From the IMG/VR virus record IMGVR_UViG_3300025120_014381, positions 1 through 64,000 of that record: a stretch of 64,000 nucleotides of DNA; one strand, 5' to 3'. Positions 41,628 through 50,219 of the stretch are shown piece by piece. This stretch comes from a virus. The notes beneath the pieces were generated by a model, which had not been told where the DNA came from, made no database searches, and saw only the letters and a list, made by a program, of their open reading frames with translations. Each line of letters opens with the position of its first letter. Within the stretch, counting starts at the first letter, position 1. A program made the position numbers and the translations under genes.

Positions 41628-42617
41628 TTAAAAATATTCAGTTAAGTCAATATTTCTCGCTTCTGCTTCTTCTAGATATCTTAATGGGTTGTAACCTTCA
41701 GACTTTAAAATACTTTCGAAAGACATTTTTATTCCTTGCGATAAACTTATTTTTGGTTCCCACCCAGTTATCCTCCTAGCTTTTTGTGATGACAAGATAT
41801 GATTACCCATATATTCTGTTTGTGGCAGCCATTCGATTGTATCTGCGAAACTCTGGCCACACACTTCATCCATTAGCTGAATGATTTCACCGGTGACTAA
41901 TGGCGTTTCAGCTGCGATATTATAATCGTCATTCCAATATTCTTTTTTGCTCATACAAGTAAAGACACCATCACAATAATCATTGACGTGTAAGTAGTCT
42001 TTAATCTTTGTTGGGTCAAGGAACATTTTGACTTTAGGAATTCCATTAAGCTTGGCGTATATCGTTTTAGCAATCAAAGAGTTCATGTCACCCTCACCAC
42101 CATATGCAAAGAGTGGTCTTACGATCATCCATGCGTCACTGTGTGACTTAACGATTTCTTCTGCAGATAATTTCTGACAGCCGTAAAAAGTGCTCGGTCC
42201 TCGATCTGAATCCTCAACGATAGCTGTTTCTTGATATTTGGGAGTATCATAAATAACTGTAGTACCCATATAACAGACAGGAATTCCGCACTTCTTTGCA
42301 GCACGACAGATATTAAAAGTACCCTGGACGTTAGTAAGTGTTGATTCTTTTGCATTTAGCGCGACGACATCAGTACCTACAACTGCTGCGTTATGGATGA
42401 CATAGTCAATATCGTTGACTTTAAAGAATGCTATCCACGCTTCTTCTGAATTACGATGAACACAAGGCTCACCTTTTTCCGTCGTAAACTGTGCCACAAA
42501 TGCGGCATCTTCGTTTAAATCGTGCACGCCCGATACAAAATGAAAACCGTGTTTTTTTGCGCGATTGGCTAAATTAGTACCTATAAAACCTTTTTCTCCA
42601 GTTATAAAAACATTCAT
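41628..42617 (-). CDS. NAD-dependent sugar epimerase, second copy (SDR)
   Basis: A 329-residue extended SDR. FITGEKGFIGTNLANR binds NAD; TVIYDTPKYQ and the YGCQKLSAEEI motif contain the catalytic Tyr-x3-Lys. SLIAKTIYAKLNGIPKVKMF matches the family. It is diverged from the 34251-35261 epimerase. Together with the phosphomannomutase it suggests a sugar-nucleotide pathway. Confidence 0.87.
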   Translation of the reverse strand: MNVFITGEKGFIGTNLANRAKKHGFHFVSGVHDLNEDAAFVAQFTTEKGEPCVHRNSEEAWIAFFKVNDIDYVIHNAAVVGTDVVALNAKESTLTNVQGTFNICRAAKKCGIPVCYMGTTVIYDTPKYQETAIVEDSDRGPSTFYGCQKLSAEEIVKSHSDAWMIVRPLFAYGGEGDMNSLIAKTIYAKLNGIPKVKMFLDPTKIKDYLHVNDYCDGVFTCMSKKEYWNDDYNIAAETPLVTGEIIQLMDEVCGQSFADTIEWLPQTEYMGNHILSSQKARRITGWEPKISLSQGIKMSFESILKSEGYNPLRYLEEAEARNIDLTEYF

Positions 42618-42695
42618 TAATACACACTCCTATTTTTTAAATTTATCAATTGCGTTTAATATATATTATATAAAAGGTAGCGAGGAATTTACAGT

Positions 42696-45545
42696 ATGAA
42701 TAAAAAAAGTTTAAGTCGCGGCGATCTAAGAAAAATTTTAATCGAAGCATTGGAAGTTTATTCAGAAGAAAAAAACCCAGGATTTGAAAGAAATAGTCGA
42801 CATCGGGAAGCAATATCACTACTCAAAACAAGAAAGAAGAATGTGACTGATGTCTATTTTCTAGATGCAATTAAGAAAGAAGGGATAAAAACTTCTATTA
42901 ATCTAGATAACTATTTTTTCTGGAGTCAGAATCGTTCATTTTGGAGCTCATTGTCTAGCTTTGACGAATTAAAAATTGGTGAGTCTGGTATTAATTTAGG
43001 TATCAGCAAAAGCACAGATCCTTATATGTATCAAAAAATTGGTGCAAATAAATACAGAGTAGTTGCAGGACCGAAACCTGAACAAATGGGTTTTGAATTT
43101 ACAAAAATGCCAAAATCAGACCCTTCACCGAGCAAAAATATACAGAAAAAAGACGTGCCAAAAGAAGATTTGATCAAACATGAGTATACAATAGGAAATA
43201 CAGGTGTTGCAAATGCCGTGAAAGGTACTAAAATGATCAAAAGGGTAAAAGGAGACATTTCAAGAAAAATAGTCATGACCTATTTAATGCCCGATTCTTT
43301 AAAAGCGATGGAAATTCAGTCTAGAGTGCCACCAAAACCATTTAAAAAAGTTGATGATAAAAAAGAAATTGGTGAAGTTGTTAAAGAATTTGAGAGGCTT
43401 ACCGGCAATAAAATACCTTTTGACATAGGCGCTGGTAAAGAAAAGATTGTATCTAAATTATCAGGTAAGAAGTTACCTCCAAGCGAATTCATAAACACTT
43501 TTGGTCCAATAATTAAAAATTCGGTGGGGACGTCAGGCGTTTTTCCTTCTGTGACATTAGCTCAAGCAATCTTAGAAACAGGGTGGGGAAGATCAACTGT
43601 GGGTGATGCAAATAATATGTTTGGCATCAAAGCAAAAGGCAAAAAAACACAGTATTGGCAAGGTGATTCAACAGTCAGTAAAACAACTGAATATATTAAA
43701 GGTAAAAAAGGCAGCTATAACCTAGGCTTTCGAAAATACAGATCAATTGAAGACAGTATCAAAGACCATAATTTGCTTTTACAAAAATCTCGCTATAAAA
43801 AAGCGATTAATGCTGTTACACCTGAAGAACAAGTAAAAGAAATTAAAGCAGCAGGTTACGCAACTGATCCTAAATATGCTGAAAAGTTAATAAGCCTTAT
43901 TAACAAATACGATTTAAAACAATTTGATAGTGAAGTTGCAGCATTGAAGGCATCACAAAAAAGTGACGCGTCAAGATTAGCAGAAAACAAAAATAGGAGA
44001 AAAGGCGAAATGATTATGACAGAAGAAAAAATAAGGTTAATGGTTAGAAATTTACTTCTTAATGAAATCTCAGGACAGGACAAAGAACATGTAAAATTTG
44101 TTCAACGAGTAATTGGCACAAAAGATGATGGTGACTGGGGTGACAATACTAATGATGCGTGGATACGTTGGGTTGAAGAACATGTAGATGTCCTCGAGAA
44201 GATGGCTGAAGATGCATCGTTAACAAAAAAGAATATTTTAGATATTAAAGCTGACGCTGCGGAAATTGCAGCCGTGATACTTGGCGAGAAATCAAAAGAA
44301 AATTTAGCAGGTGTTAAAGAACTTGTGAAAAAGTACTTGGATATTGTAAACACAGTAAAGTCAAAATTCAATACTGGCGATAAATATGAGTTTGTCCGGG
44401 GGCCAATAAACGGCTTGTACCGAGGTGGTTTACAAGGTATGAAAAACAATTATATAAAATTTTATTACAATGATATCGCGATTGCATTCGATATTAAAAC
44501 TGGTGAAATAAAGCAAAGAAAACGCGGGGAACAAAAACCTTTTGGGTTTGGACAAGGCAAAAAATTAAAAGAACATGTCCAAACAAATGTATTGAAAGAA
44601 AACTTTATTAACCCAGCTAAAATATACATGGATCTAAAAGCAGGGGACAAAATTGCTAATAATTCTGTGTACAACGCTATTGTCGTCGATGTCGGGCCCA
44701 TTCAGTTCGAGGATGCTTTAGATGATGGTTTGGAAAATTATAAAAAAAATCAATCAAAAGAAAAAGGCCAGCTTGTTGGAGAAGTCGAAGTTGTGGGCGA
44801 AGATATCGTTTACAACAATTTAGTATTTCGATCTGTGCCTAGTCCAAAAATTGTAGCGAAGGCTAAACAGTTGTACAATAGTTTTCGCGCAGCGCCTAAA
44901 GATCAAGAGTCCCTAAATAAATGGAGAGAAGAGAACATTTACGGTGCTTACGATAAAAAATATTTAAAAAGTACTTATACTAATAGAGGTAAAATAAGTG
45001 GTTTTGCATCAACTGAGCAGAGTGCATGGAGCTCTTGGTTTTTAAATATATGTGCGCTAGAAGATCCTGTTTTTAGTTCACAGATTAATAGTGGAAAACT
45101 TTGGGTTGGTTATCCTATTAATTCTGCTACAAATTCTGACAAATTAGGTCTTTTTGATTTGCAGAAGAAAGTCATGGAAAACCCAAATGAATATAAAGGT
45201 AAAACTGTCTGGATACCTTTTGATATTAGTATCGGTGTTCCTGTCGTTCCTGGAGATATGATATCTACTCCTAGAAGCGGAGGAAATCACATGAGAATTT
45301 TTGTTGATTCGAATGGAACAGTAATGGGAGGAAATGAAGGATATCACCCAAAATATAAAGGTCCAAAAGGAAAAAGGGTAAAAGTTGAAGGATCACCCGA
45401 GGGAGGTGGCATGGGTAAAGGATCAGTAAAATTAAATGACCTAGGTACACCGGTGCCAGGACAATCGTATGCACGAGGACATACCTACAAACACATATTA
45501 AAAAAAGTTTATATAGTCGGGGCTAAAGACAGAAACTTTTCATAA
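42696..45545 (+). CDS. Glucosaminidase polyprotein with internal leader
   Basis: A 949-residue protein. It starts MNKKSLSRGDLRKILIEALE, the leader with ILIE-A. About 270-400 is an N-acetylglucosaminidase (LAQAILETGWGRSTVGDANN, MFGIKAKGK) of FlgJ type. At 439-460 MIMTEEKIRLMVRNLLLNEI repeats the leader with LLNE-I, followed by a wall-binding-like VKFVQRVIGTKDDGDWGDNT. A C-terminal domain (AWSSWFLNICALEDPVFSSQ, VVPGDMISTPRSGGNHMRIF) resembles DUF2272-like peptidase or lysozyme domains. Probably virion murein hydrolases joined by gene fusion. Confidence 0.82.
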   Translation: MNKKSLSRGDLRKILIEALEVYSEEKNPGFERNSRHREAISLLKTRKKNVTDVYFLDAIKKEGIKTSINLDNYFFWSQNRSFWSSLSSFDELKIGESGINLGISKSTDPYMYQKIGANKYRVVAGPKPEQMGFEFTKMPKSDPSPSKNIQKKDVPKEDLIKHEYTIGNTGVANAVKGTKMIKRVKGDISRKIVMTYLMPDSLKAMEIQSRVPPKPFKKVDDKKEIGEVVKEFERLTGNKIPFDIGAGKEKIVSKLSGKKLPPSEFINTFGPIIKNSVGTSGVFPSVTLAQAILETGWGRSTVGDANNMFGIKAKGKKTQYWQGDSTVSKTTEYIKGKKGSYNLGFRKYRSIEDSIKDHNLLLQKSRYKKAINAVTPEEQVKEIKAAGYATDPKYAEKLISLINKYDLKQFDSEVAALKASQKSDASRLAENKNRRKGEMIMTEEKIRLMVRNLLLNEISGQDKEHVKFVQRVIGTKDDGDWGDNTNDAWIRWVEEHVDVLEKMAEDASLTKKNILDIKADAAEIAAVILGEKSKENLAGVKELVKKYLDIVNTVKSKFNTGDKYEFVRGPINGLYRGGLQGMKNNYIKFYYNDIAIAFDIKTGEIKQRKRGEQKPFGFGQGKKLKEHVQTNVLKENFINPAKIYMDLKAGDKIANNSVYNAIVVDVGPIQFEDALDDGLENYKKNQSKEKGQLVGEVEVVGEDIVYNNLVFRSVPSPKIVAKAKQLYNSFRAAPKDQESLNKWREENIYGAYDKKYLKSTYTNRGKISGFASTEQSAWSSWFLNICALEDPVFSSQINSGKLWVGYPINSATNSDKLGLFDLQKKVMENPNEYKGKTVWIPFDISIGVPVVPGDMISTPRSGGNHMRIFVDSNGTVMGGNEGYHPKYKGPKGKRVKVEGSPEGGGMGKGSVKLNDLGTPVPGQSYARGHTYKHILKKVYIVGAKDRNFS
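43995..44018 (+). promoter_or_regulatory. Internal ribosome site and start within the polyprotein
   Basis: AGGAG at 43995-43999 precedes in-frame ATG codons at 44010 and 44016. These head the internal leader. It may be a remnant of a separate gene or a second translation start. Confidence 0.55.
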
Positions 45546-45547
45546 AA

Positions 45548-45570
45548 AAACCCTACTGAGCGTAGGGTTT
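45548..45570. terminator. Intrinsic terminator, bidirectional
   Basis: AAACCCTAC and GTAGGGTTT pair around TGAGC, with A/T-runs on both sides. It lies between the rightward polyprotein and the leftward deoxyribosyltransferase gene. Confidence 0.85.
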
Positions 45571-45596
45571 TAGGGTTTATAAGATTATAGTCAATA

Positions 45597-46046
45597 CTAT
45601 TCTATTTCACCTTGATATCGCATTTCAACTAGTTGACTAGAACCTACACAATCACTCAGGTAGTTGTCTAACTGTTTTAGCGATGTGCAGACTGCTTCAC
45701 CACTTGCTGCTAGCATGAGATTAAATTGTGCACCTGGTGGAAGACCATCACAGAAATATACAATAGGTTTTTCCAAACAATTCATATAACCTGCCTCAAA
45801 AATACTTCCCATATCTTTATTGCGTGTATTGCACAACATCCAGTCACATTCGTGCAAGTGTTGAATGTTTCCTTTAAAGATCTGGTCTTGCATTGATTCT
45901 TCAGCATCATTATCACAAAGATTTTCATCCTTAGGTGAAAAATAAGAAATACCATGCTTTTCAAAAACTGCCTTAATATTTTCTACTTCTTCCATCCATT
46001 CTGGTGAAAACCAACCACTAGCTAAATAAACTTTTCCTAAACTCAT
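45597..46046 (-). CDS. Nucleoside 2-deoxyribosyltransferase-like enzyme
   Basis: A 149-residue protein. KVYLASGWFSPEWMEEV opens it and DMGSIFEAGYMNCLEKPIVY contains the family Glu. FNLMLAASGEAV matches the C-terminal signature. It exchanges bases between deoxynucleosides or hydrolyses modified nucleotides. Next to ThyX. Confidence 0.82.
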   Translation of the reverse strand: MSLGKVYLASGWFSPEWMEEVENIKAVFEKHGISYFSPKDENLCDNDAEESMQDQIFKGNIQHLHECDWMLCNTRNKDMGSIFEAGYMNCLEKPIVYFCDGLPPGAQFNLMLAASGEAVCTSLKQLDNYLSDCVGSSQLVEMRYQGEIE

Positions 46047-46047
46047 A

Positions 46048-47034
46048 TTATTTTCTCCCCATAAATTGATTATATTGATATTTTAATTGTGCAATATCTT
46101 CGTATGTTTCGTCCCAAAGTTGTTCAAATATTGTTGGTGCGTCTGGTGGGTGTGTACCATTAATATCCTCACGTCGAGACTGGTAAATTGTATCGTTAGG
46201 ATGATACTCAAACTTATCATTCTTAGGTTCTGGCCAGTACAGATTTGTACCTCGTGATGTTTCGCCACCTTTACCATCAGGCACACGGAATGTTTTAATA
46301 TAATGCATATCTGGCTTGTTAAAGTCAATTCTTGCAGATGCTTCTGGCAACACCTTTAAAACTTCTCGCGCCATATAAGCTGCAAGAAGATTATCAGCTG
46401 CAGGTTGAATTTGCATATCTTGGCGTTGCGCGATGAAACCTAGTAAATCTTTAAGATTAAGACGCATTAGATAGAATGATGTCATTGCTTTTGGAAGAAT
46501 CATTCTAGCATCCATCATAGACACTACTTTTGAATCTGTCATATCTGAATAAAGCTGTTTTGACTCTCGTACGATCTTTTTATATCTCGCCAAAAATTCA
46601 GGTGAATTCTGGACGGCTTCTGGAATTACTGCCGGATCATCTCGTAAGTCACGATCGCCTGTGCATTGTGCAGCAAAAGAACCTGCTCGGTGCCTAATGA
46701 TATGCGTCACTTCTTGAAATGATAAACCGGAAAGCTTAAAGGTAAAGCCTAAACATTCCATTGGTGTTGGAAGCGCACGAAAACAGAGGACGTCCTCAAG
46801 ATTTGCAGATAACTCTTTCAGTGATGCTGTTGCTGGGTTTGTTTCGTCATGATGATCTGCCCATGTTGCCTTCACATATTGCCAAGCGACGTTCAAGGCT
46901 TGTGAACGTGTTGGTGCGTCGATCAATTCAACTTTTAAATGAGCTAAGTTGTTAAAGAATTCTGTTCTTGGTTCTTGACCGAACTTTAATTCCATTGGTA
47001 AATCGACAGGTTTTAAATCTAAATTTTGTGGCAT
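46048..47034 (-). CDS. thyX: FAD-dependent thymidylate synthase ThyX
   Basis: A 328-residue ThyX. The IIRHRAGSFAAQCTGDRD segment has RHRxGS, with the ThyX RHR motif; LNLKDLLGFIAQRQDMQIQP and RLN fit the FAD/dUMP sites. It makes dTMP using methylene-tetrahydrofolate and NADPH. About 100 residues longer than bacterial ThyX, chiefly at its ends. AAGGAG lies upstream, with promoter and terminator before it. Confidence 0.9.
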   Translation of the reverse strand: MPQNLDLKPVDLPMELKFGQEPRTEFFNNLAHLKVELIDAPTRSQALNVAWQYVKATWADHHDETNPATASLKELSANLEDVLCFRALPTPMECLGFTFKLSGLSFQEVTHIIRHRAGSFAAQCTGDRDLRDDPAVIPEAVQNSPEFLARYKKIVRESKQLYSDMTDSKVVSMMDARMILPKAMTSFYLMRLNLKDLLGFIAQRQDMQIQPAADNLLAAYMAREVLKVLPEASARIDFNKPDMHYIKTFRVPDGKGGETSRGTNLYWPEPKNDKFEYHPNDTIYQSRREDINGTHPPDAPTIFEQLWDETYEDIAQLKYQYNQFMGRK

Positions 47035-47070
47035 AGAATCTCCTTTTGAGTTTTAAATTTGTATATAATG

Positions 47071-47099
47071 ATTATAGACAAAAAAAAGCACTATTACAA
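47071..47099 (-). promoter_or_regulatory. Promoter of thyX: TTGTAA-N17-TATAAT
   Basis: TATAAT (47071-47076) and TTGTAA (47094-47099) are spaced by 17 nt. The -35 element overlaps the loop of the terminator for the upstream gene, like the sigma promoter. Confidence 0.6.
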
Positions 47100-47109
47100 A
47101 ATAGTGCTT
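47086..47109 (-). terminator. Intrinsic terminator
   Basis: AAGCACTATT pairs with AATAGTGCTT around loop ACAA, followed by a T-run on the minus strand. It ends the small secreted-protein gene at 47151. Confidence 0.85.
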
Positions 47110-47150
47110 AAAAAGTTTACTAAACTAATTAATTTTATTGATCAGGAAAA

Positions 47151-47378
47151 CTATTTAATTAAGTTAACTGATGATGCCATTTCAGGATTAAAGTCTCTTC
47201 GAAGTTCGATAAGTGGGTTAAAGCGAATATTCCCGCGCTCTATAATCAAAGATCCCTGGGGCTTGACTAATGAACCTTCGACGTCTAGTGCTTCAAAGTC
47301 TATCTCAGTTCTTTTATTGTAAGTAATATCTTTTTCTTGAGCTTCTGCAGTAAAAATTGAAATGAGTAATAAAAACAT
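47151..47378 (-). CDS. Small secreted protein
   Basis: A 75-residue protein with signal peptide FLLLISIFTAEAQ, then KDITYNKRTEIDFEALDVEG and IIERGNIRFNPLIELRRDFN. It vaguely recalls small periplasmic proteins of delta-proteobacteria, which I cannot confirm. A terminator follows it. Confidence 0.6.
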   Translation of the reverse strand: MFLLLISIFTAEAQEKDITYNKRTEIDFEALDVEGSLVKPQGSLIIERGNIRFNPLIELRRDFNPEMASSVNLIK

Positions 47379-47431
47379 GGTTTTTCCTTTGTTGGGTTGT
47401 ATTGTTGTATATTAATATTATATATGGTTAA

Positions 47432-48412
47432 TTAGACAGTTACACTTTTGTTGTCTTTTTTATTATACTTTACAATCTTATTAACGTCTTCTATTGTTGT
47501 TTCTTCATCAATAAACAACATAATGTCAGCGACGTCTGTGTTGTATTCCTCAGCAAAGTACTTATATTCTCTTTTTCCTGATTTAAAATCTTCCAAAGCC
47601 TTGCTATTTCTTTTAAGTGCAGATAATCTTACAGATAATTCTTCAACTCCGAGATTGTCAGGAGGCGTTTCATATAAACCTTGATAGTACATTGCTAGTC
47701 TGAGTACTAAATCTTGTTCTGCGTTACTACTACCAATTCTTTTCGGTTTGTCATAGAAAACAATATACTCAGTAATCTGTCGTTTATTACCTTTTACTAA
47801 ATCTTTTCTTAACGCACCTTTTAATTGACTAACATTAAAATTACTTTTAGGACCTTTGCCGCTACTATCAGAAAGAGCTTTGATCGCGCCGTTTTTAATA
47901 TGACCTACTTCGTGCAGAAGAAGCGCTAATAATTCTTTTTCGCTAGAGTTTTGGGCATAAAGTTTAAATACAACTATCAAAGGGTTGTTAAGTCTATCAT
48001 TGTTAATTTTAGATATTACATGTGGAGGTAAACCGATATCTTTTGGGACTTTGTCAAAATGCAAAACTTTCCTATCTTCACCTTCTTCATCGCCATAACC
48101 GGCATGAAACGCCAATGCCTTTATCCCTTTAAACTCAATGTCAACTTTATCAGTAATGTGAAGATAAGTTTGATTGATTATTTTGATGACTTCATTAACT
48201 GTCGCTCCATCAATATTTTGACTTTTTGTATCAGCATTTTTAAGTTCTTCTATTACTTCATTTTTTGCTATTTTAAAAGCTTTGTTTAACTTATCTTCTA
48301 GACTAAGCATTTTAGAGCTAGCATAAAAATCATCTTCTTCGTCACTTAGCCAGTCTTGTTCGTTAATAAAATTTTCTACAATTAATGATATTTGTCTTTT
48401 TGTAAGTTTCAT
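47432..48412 (-). CDS. Leader-bearing HExxH metallopeptidase-like protein
   Basis: A 326-residue protein; GAGG 5 nt upstream fixes the ATG at 48412, giving MKLTKRQISLIVENFINEQD, the leader with INE-Q. LLALLLHEVGHIKNGAIKAL holds the zinc-binding HEVGH. Further ligands are unclear. A protease carried in the capsid would be a notable injected enzyme; activity unproven. Confidence 0.75.
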   Translation of the reverse strand: MKLTKRQISLIVENFINEQDWLSDEEDDFYASSKMLSLEDKLNKAFKIAKNEVIEELKNADTKSQNIDGATVNEVIKIINQTYLHITDKVDIEFKGIKALAFHAGYGDEEGEDRKVLHFDKVPKDIGLPPHVISKINNDRLNNPLIVVFKLYAQNSSEKELLALLLHEVGHIKNGAIKALSDSSGKGPKSNFNVSQLKGALRKDLVKGNKRQITEYIVFYDKPKRIGSSNAEQDLVLRLAMYYQGLYETPPDNLGVEELSVRLSALKRNSKALEDFKSGKREYKYFAEEYNTDVADIMLFIDEETTIEDVNKIVKYNKKDNKSVTV

Positions 48413-48437
48413 TAGCGCCTCGTCATATAAATACATA

Positions 48438-49382
48438 TCAACTAATTGCTTTAATTTCAAACAAAACTTTCATTGCTTGATGGTAGCTGCTGAAGTGATA
48501 TATACTTTCGTGACTTAAATCTTCATTATAAGATTTTAAAGGTACTAAACACTTAATTCCGTGTTTGGCGTAATCCTCAGCATGTTTTGGCGCGTCATCT
48601 ATTGCAAACTTAATTTTACCTTCGTCATAGTACTTTGATTTTGCGCACCACCTAAACTTTTCAGGTGAGAATGAGATAGCATCACAAGGAATATTTTGTT
48701 GGTGTATCCAAAAATATGTATCATATAGACATTGCAGTTCTTCTTCAGGGCGTGCTGTTAAAAGATGAATCCAATAGCCTTTATGTTTTAATTGCCACAG
48801 AAGTTCTAAGTTATCAGTATCTATAGTTAGATTCGCAAACCCTTCGTCGTCAAGAAACATTTTAAATACATACTCAGAATTTAAATTAATTTTTGAGAGT
48901 GCTGTGATAAAGTAATACTCTTTAGAGTCTACATCAGCTCGGACTCCAAATTTTTTATACAGCCAATCAGAAAAGCCAACTCTAAAATTAGCTAACACGT
49001 CATCGATATCCACGATAGCGACAGGTTGACCTTCCCACTTTTTCTGTTGTAAGCTGTGGTGCTTGTTAAGATAAACATCTTTTTTCTCAAAGGCTTTTTC
49101 AAATTCTTTTGATGTAATGCCCCAAGTGTTTAACGTTGCCATCATGTAACGGATAACGTCGACCGTTTCATATAAAACTGTTGATCTATTTGCTAGGGGT
49201 TCAGTGTGTGAATGATGATTTTTATATTGGGTTGCGTTAACTAGTGCACTTAGTTCTGCATGGGCACACAAAACGTTATCTTGTGTTATCTTTTCTTTTA
49301 GTTCTTGGGATAATTGATCACTTCTTCCGACAATTTTTTTATTATATTGTAATTGTTGTAATAGCATCTGTTTGAATGTCAA
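48438..49382 (-). CDS. MazG-like / HAD fusion protein
   Basis: A 314-residue protein from a TTG with GAGG upstream. An N-terminal all-alpha NTP-pyrophosphatase-like part (VLCAHAELSALVNATQYKNH, RSTVLYETVDVIRYMMATLN) precedes a HAD domain (AIVDIDDVLANFRVGFSDWL, KIKFAIDDAPKHAEDYAKHG). Both Asp-rich motifs are intact. It may sanitise nucleotides and remove phosphates. Confidence 0.72.
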   Translation of the reverse strand: MTFKQMLLQQLQYNKKIVGRSDQLSQELKEKITQDNVLCAHAELSALVNATQYKNHHSHTEPLANRSTVLYETVDVIRYMMATLNTWGITSKEFEKAFEKKDVYLNKHHSLQQKKWEGQPVAIVDIDDVLANFRVGFSDWLYKKFGVRADVDSKEYYFITALSKINLNSEYVFKMFLDDEGFANLTIDTDNLELLWQLKHKGYWIHLLTARPEEELQCLYDTYFWIHQQNIPCDAISFSPEKFRWCAKSKYYDEGKIKFAIDDAPKHAEDYAKHGIKCLVPLKSYNEDLSHESIYHFSSYHQAMKVLFEIKAIS

Positions 49383-49593
49383 AGGTCACCTCAGTATCAG
49401 GTTGTGTTGTTACATGTTTTTTAAATGTATCTACATAATACTGAAATTCTTTGGAATTTACATTACTAAACAGAAACATTGTGTTGCCTGCATTTATAGA
49501 ACCTGAAAATGACCCGTGAGAATCAACTTGTGTCTTAATTTCATCAAAAGACAAGTTTGTTTTTTCTCCGTTAAAAATGACATTTGAATCCAT
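49342..49593 (-). CDS. Small phage protein
   Basis: An 83-residue beta-rich protein. GAGAGG before the ATG at 49593 fixes the start. SNVIFNGEKTNLSFDEIKTQ, then MFLFSNVNSKEFQYYVDTFK. Unknown function, overlapping the MazG/HAD gene by 41 nt. Confidence 0.55.
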   Translation of the reverse strand: MDSNVIFNGEKTNLSFDEIKTQVDSHGSFSGSINAGNTMFLFSNVNSKEFQYYVDTFKKHVTTQPDTEVTFDIQTDAITTITI

Positions 49594-49603
49594 TATTTTC
49601 CTC

Positions 49604-49984
49604 TCAGTAGCCACTTAAAAGACGCTGCCTAATCTTAGTATCCTTTTTTAAATATGCATCAAACAATTCTTTTTCATTAAATCCTGTCACTATTAACATT
49701 GCAAAGAAATAGTTTAAAGCATCTACAACTTCTTCTAGAAACTCTCCACGATCCAACGCTTGTTCAACGTTCGTTACACGATGAGGTTTCCAGTTCTTTA
49801 AATGTTGCAATGCTTCAAACATTTCTTCGACGCCCTTTAAAGCAAGGTCGCGGCAGACTTGTTGTGATTCTTTTTCAGCAATGTCAACAGGAAAGTCTGG
49901 GTAAGAACCCGGGATTGTTTCTTTCATCATTTTCATAAAAGAAAGGCGCAATTTAAACATTTCTTCAAGTCTACAGTTTTCCAC
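49604..49984 (-). CDS. All-alpha NTP pyrophosphatase-like protein (dUTPase/MazG type)
   Basis: A 126-residue protein from GTG with GGAG upstream. LALKGVEEMFEALQHLKNWK and FLEEVVDALNYFFAMLIVTG contain the EExxE and ExxD-type residues of dimeric dUTPase or MazG enzymes. It probably hydrolyses dUTP or other (d)NTPs. Confidence 0.75.
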   Translation of the reverse strand: MENCRLEEMFKLRLSFMKMMKETIPGSYPDFPVDIAEKESQQVCRDLALKGVEEMFEALQHLKNWKPHRVTNVEQALDRGEFLEEVVDALNYFFAMLIVTGFNEKELFDAYLKKDTKIRQRLLSGY

Positions 49985-49986
49985 GA

Positions 49987-50211
49987 TTACTCTCCTTCTG
50001 TTTTTAACTCAGAAGCTTCTTGTAACATTTTTTCAATGTTCTGCTCTTGACTTTTTTCGTATTCTTCGTTCAAGAATAGCTCGCCTTCATCTAGCGCTAA
50101 TCTTACCATTCTAAAGTGGTCAACAATGTCTGTCCCAGTTAAAAGACCTAGTTGTAGAATTTTGACAAAGTGTGCAATAACACTATCATTTAATTTAACG
50201 TTGTTGTTCAT
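49987..50211 (-). CDS. Conserved small phage protein
   Basis: A 74-residue protein. VKLNDSVIAHFVKILQLGLL and TGTDIVDHFRMVRLAL are conserved in T4-like cyanophages as far as I recall. Helical; unknown function. Confidence 0.65.
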   Translation of the reverse strand: MNNNVKLNDSVIAHFVKILQLGLLTGTDIVDHFRMVRLALDEGELFLNEEYEKSQEQNIEKMLQEASELKTEGE

Positions 50212-50219
50212 ATTCTCTC

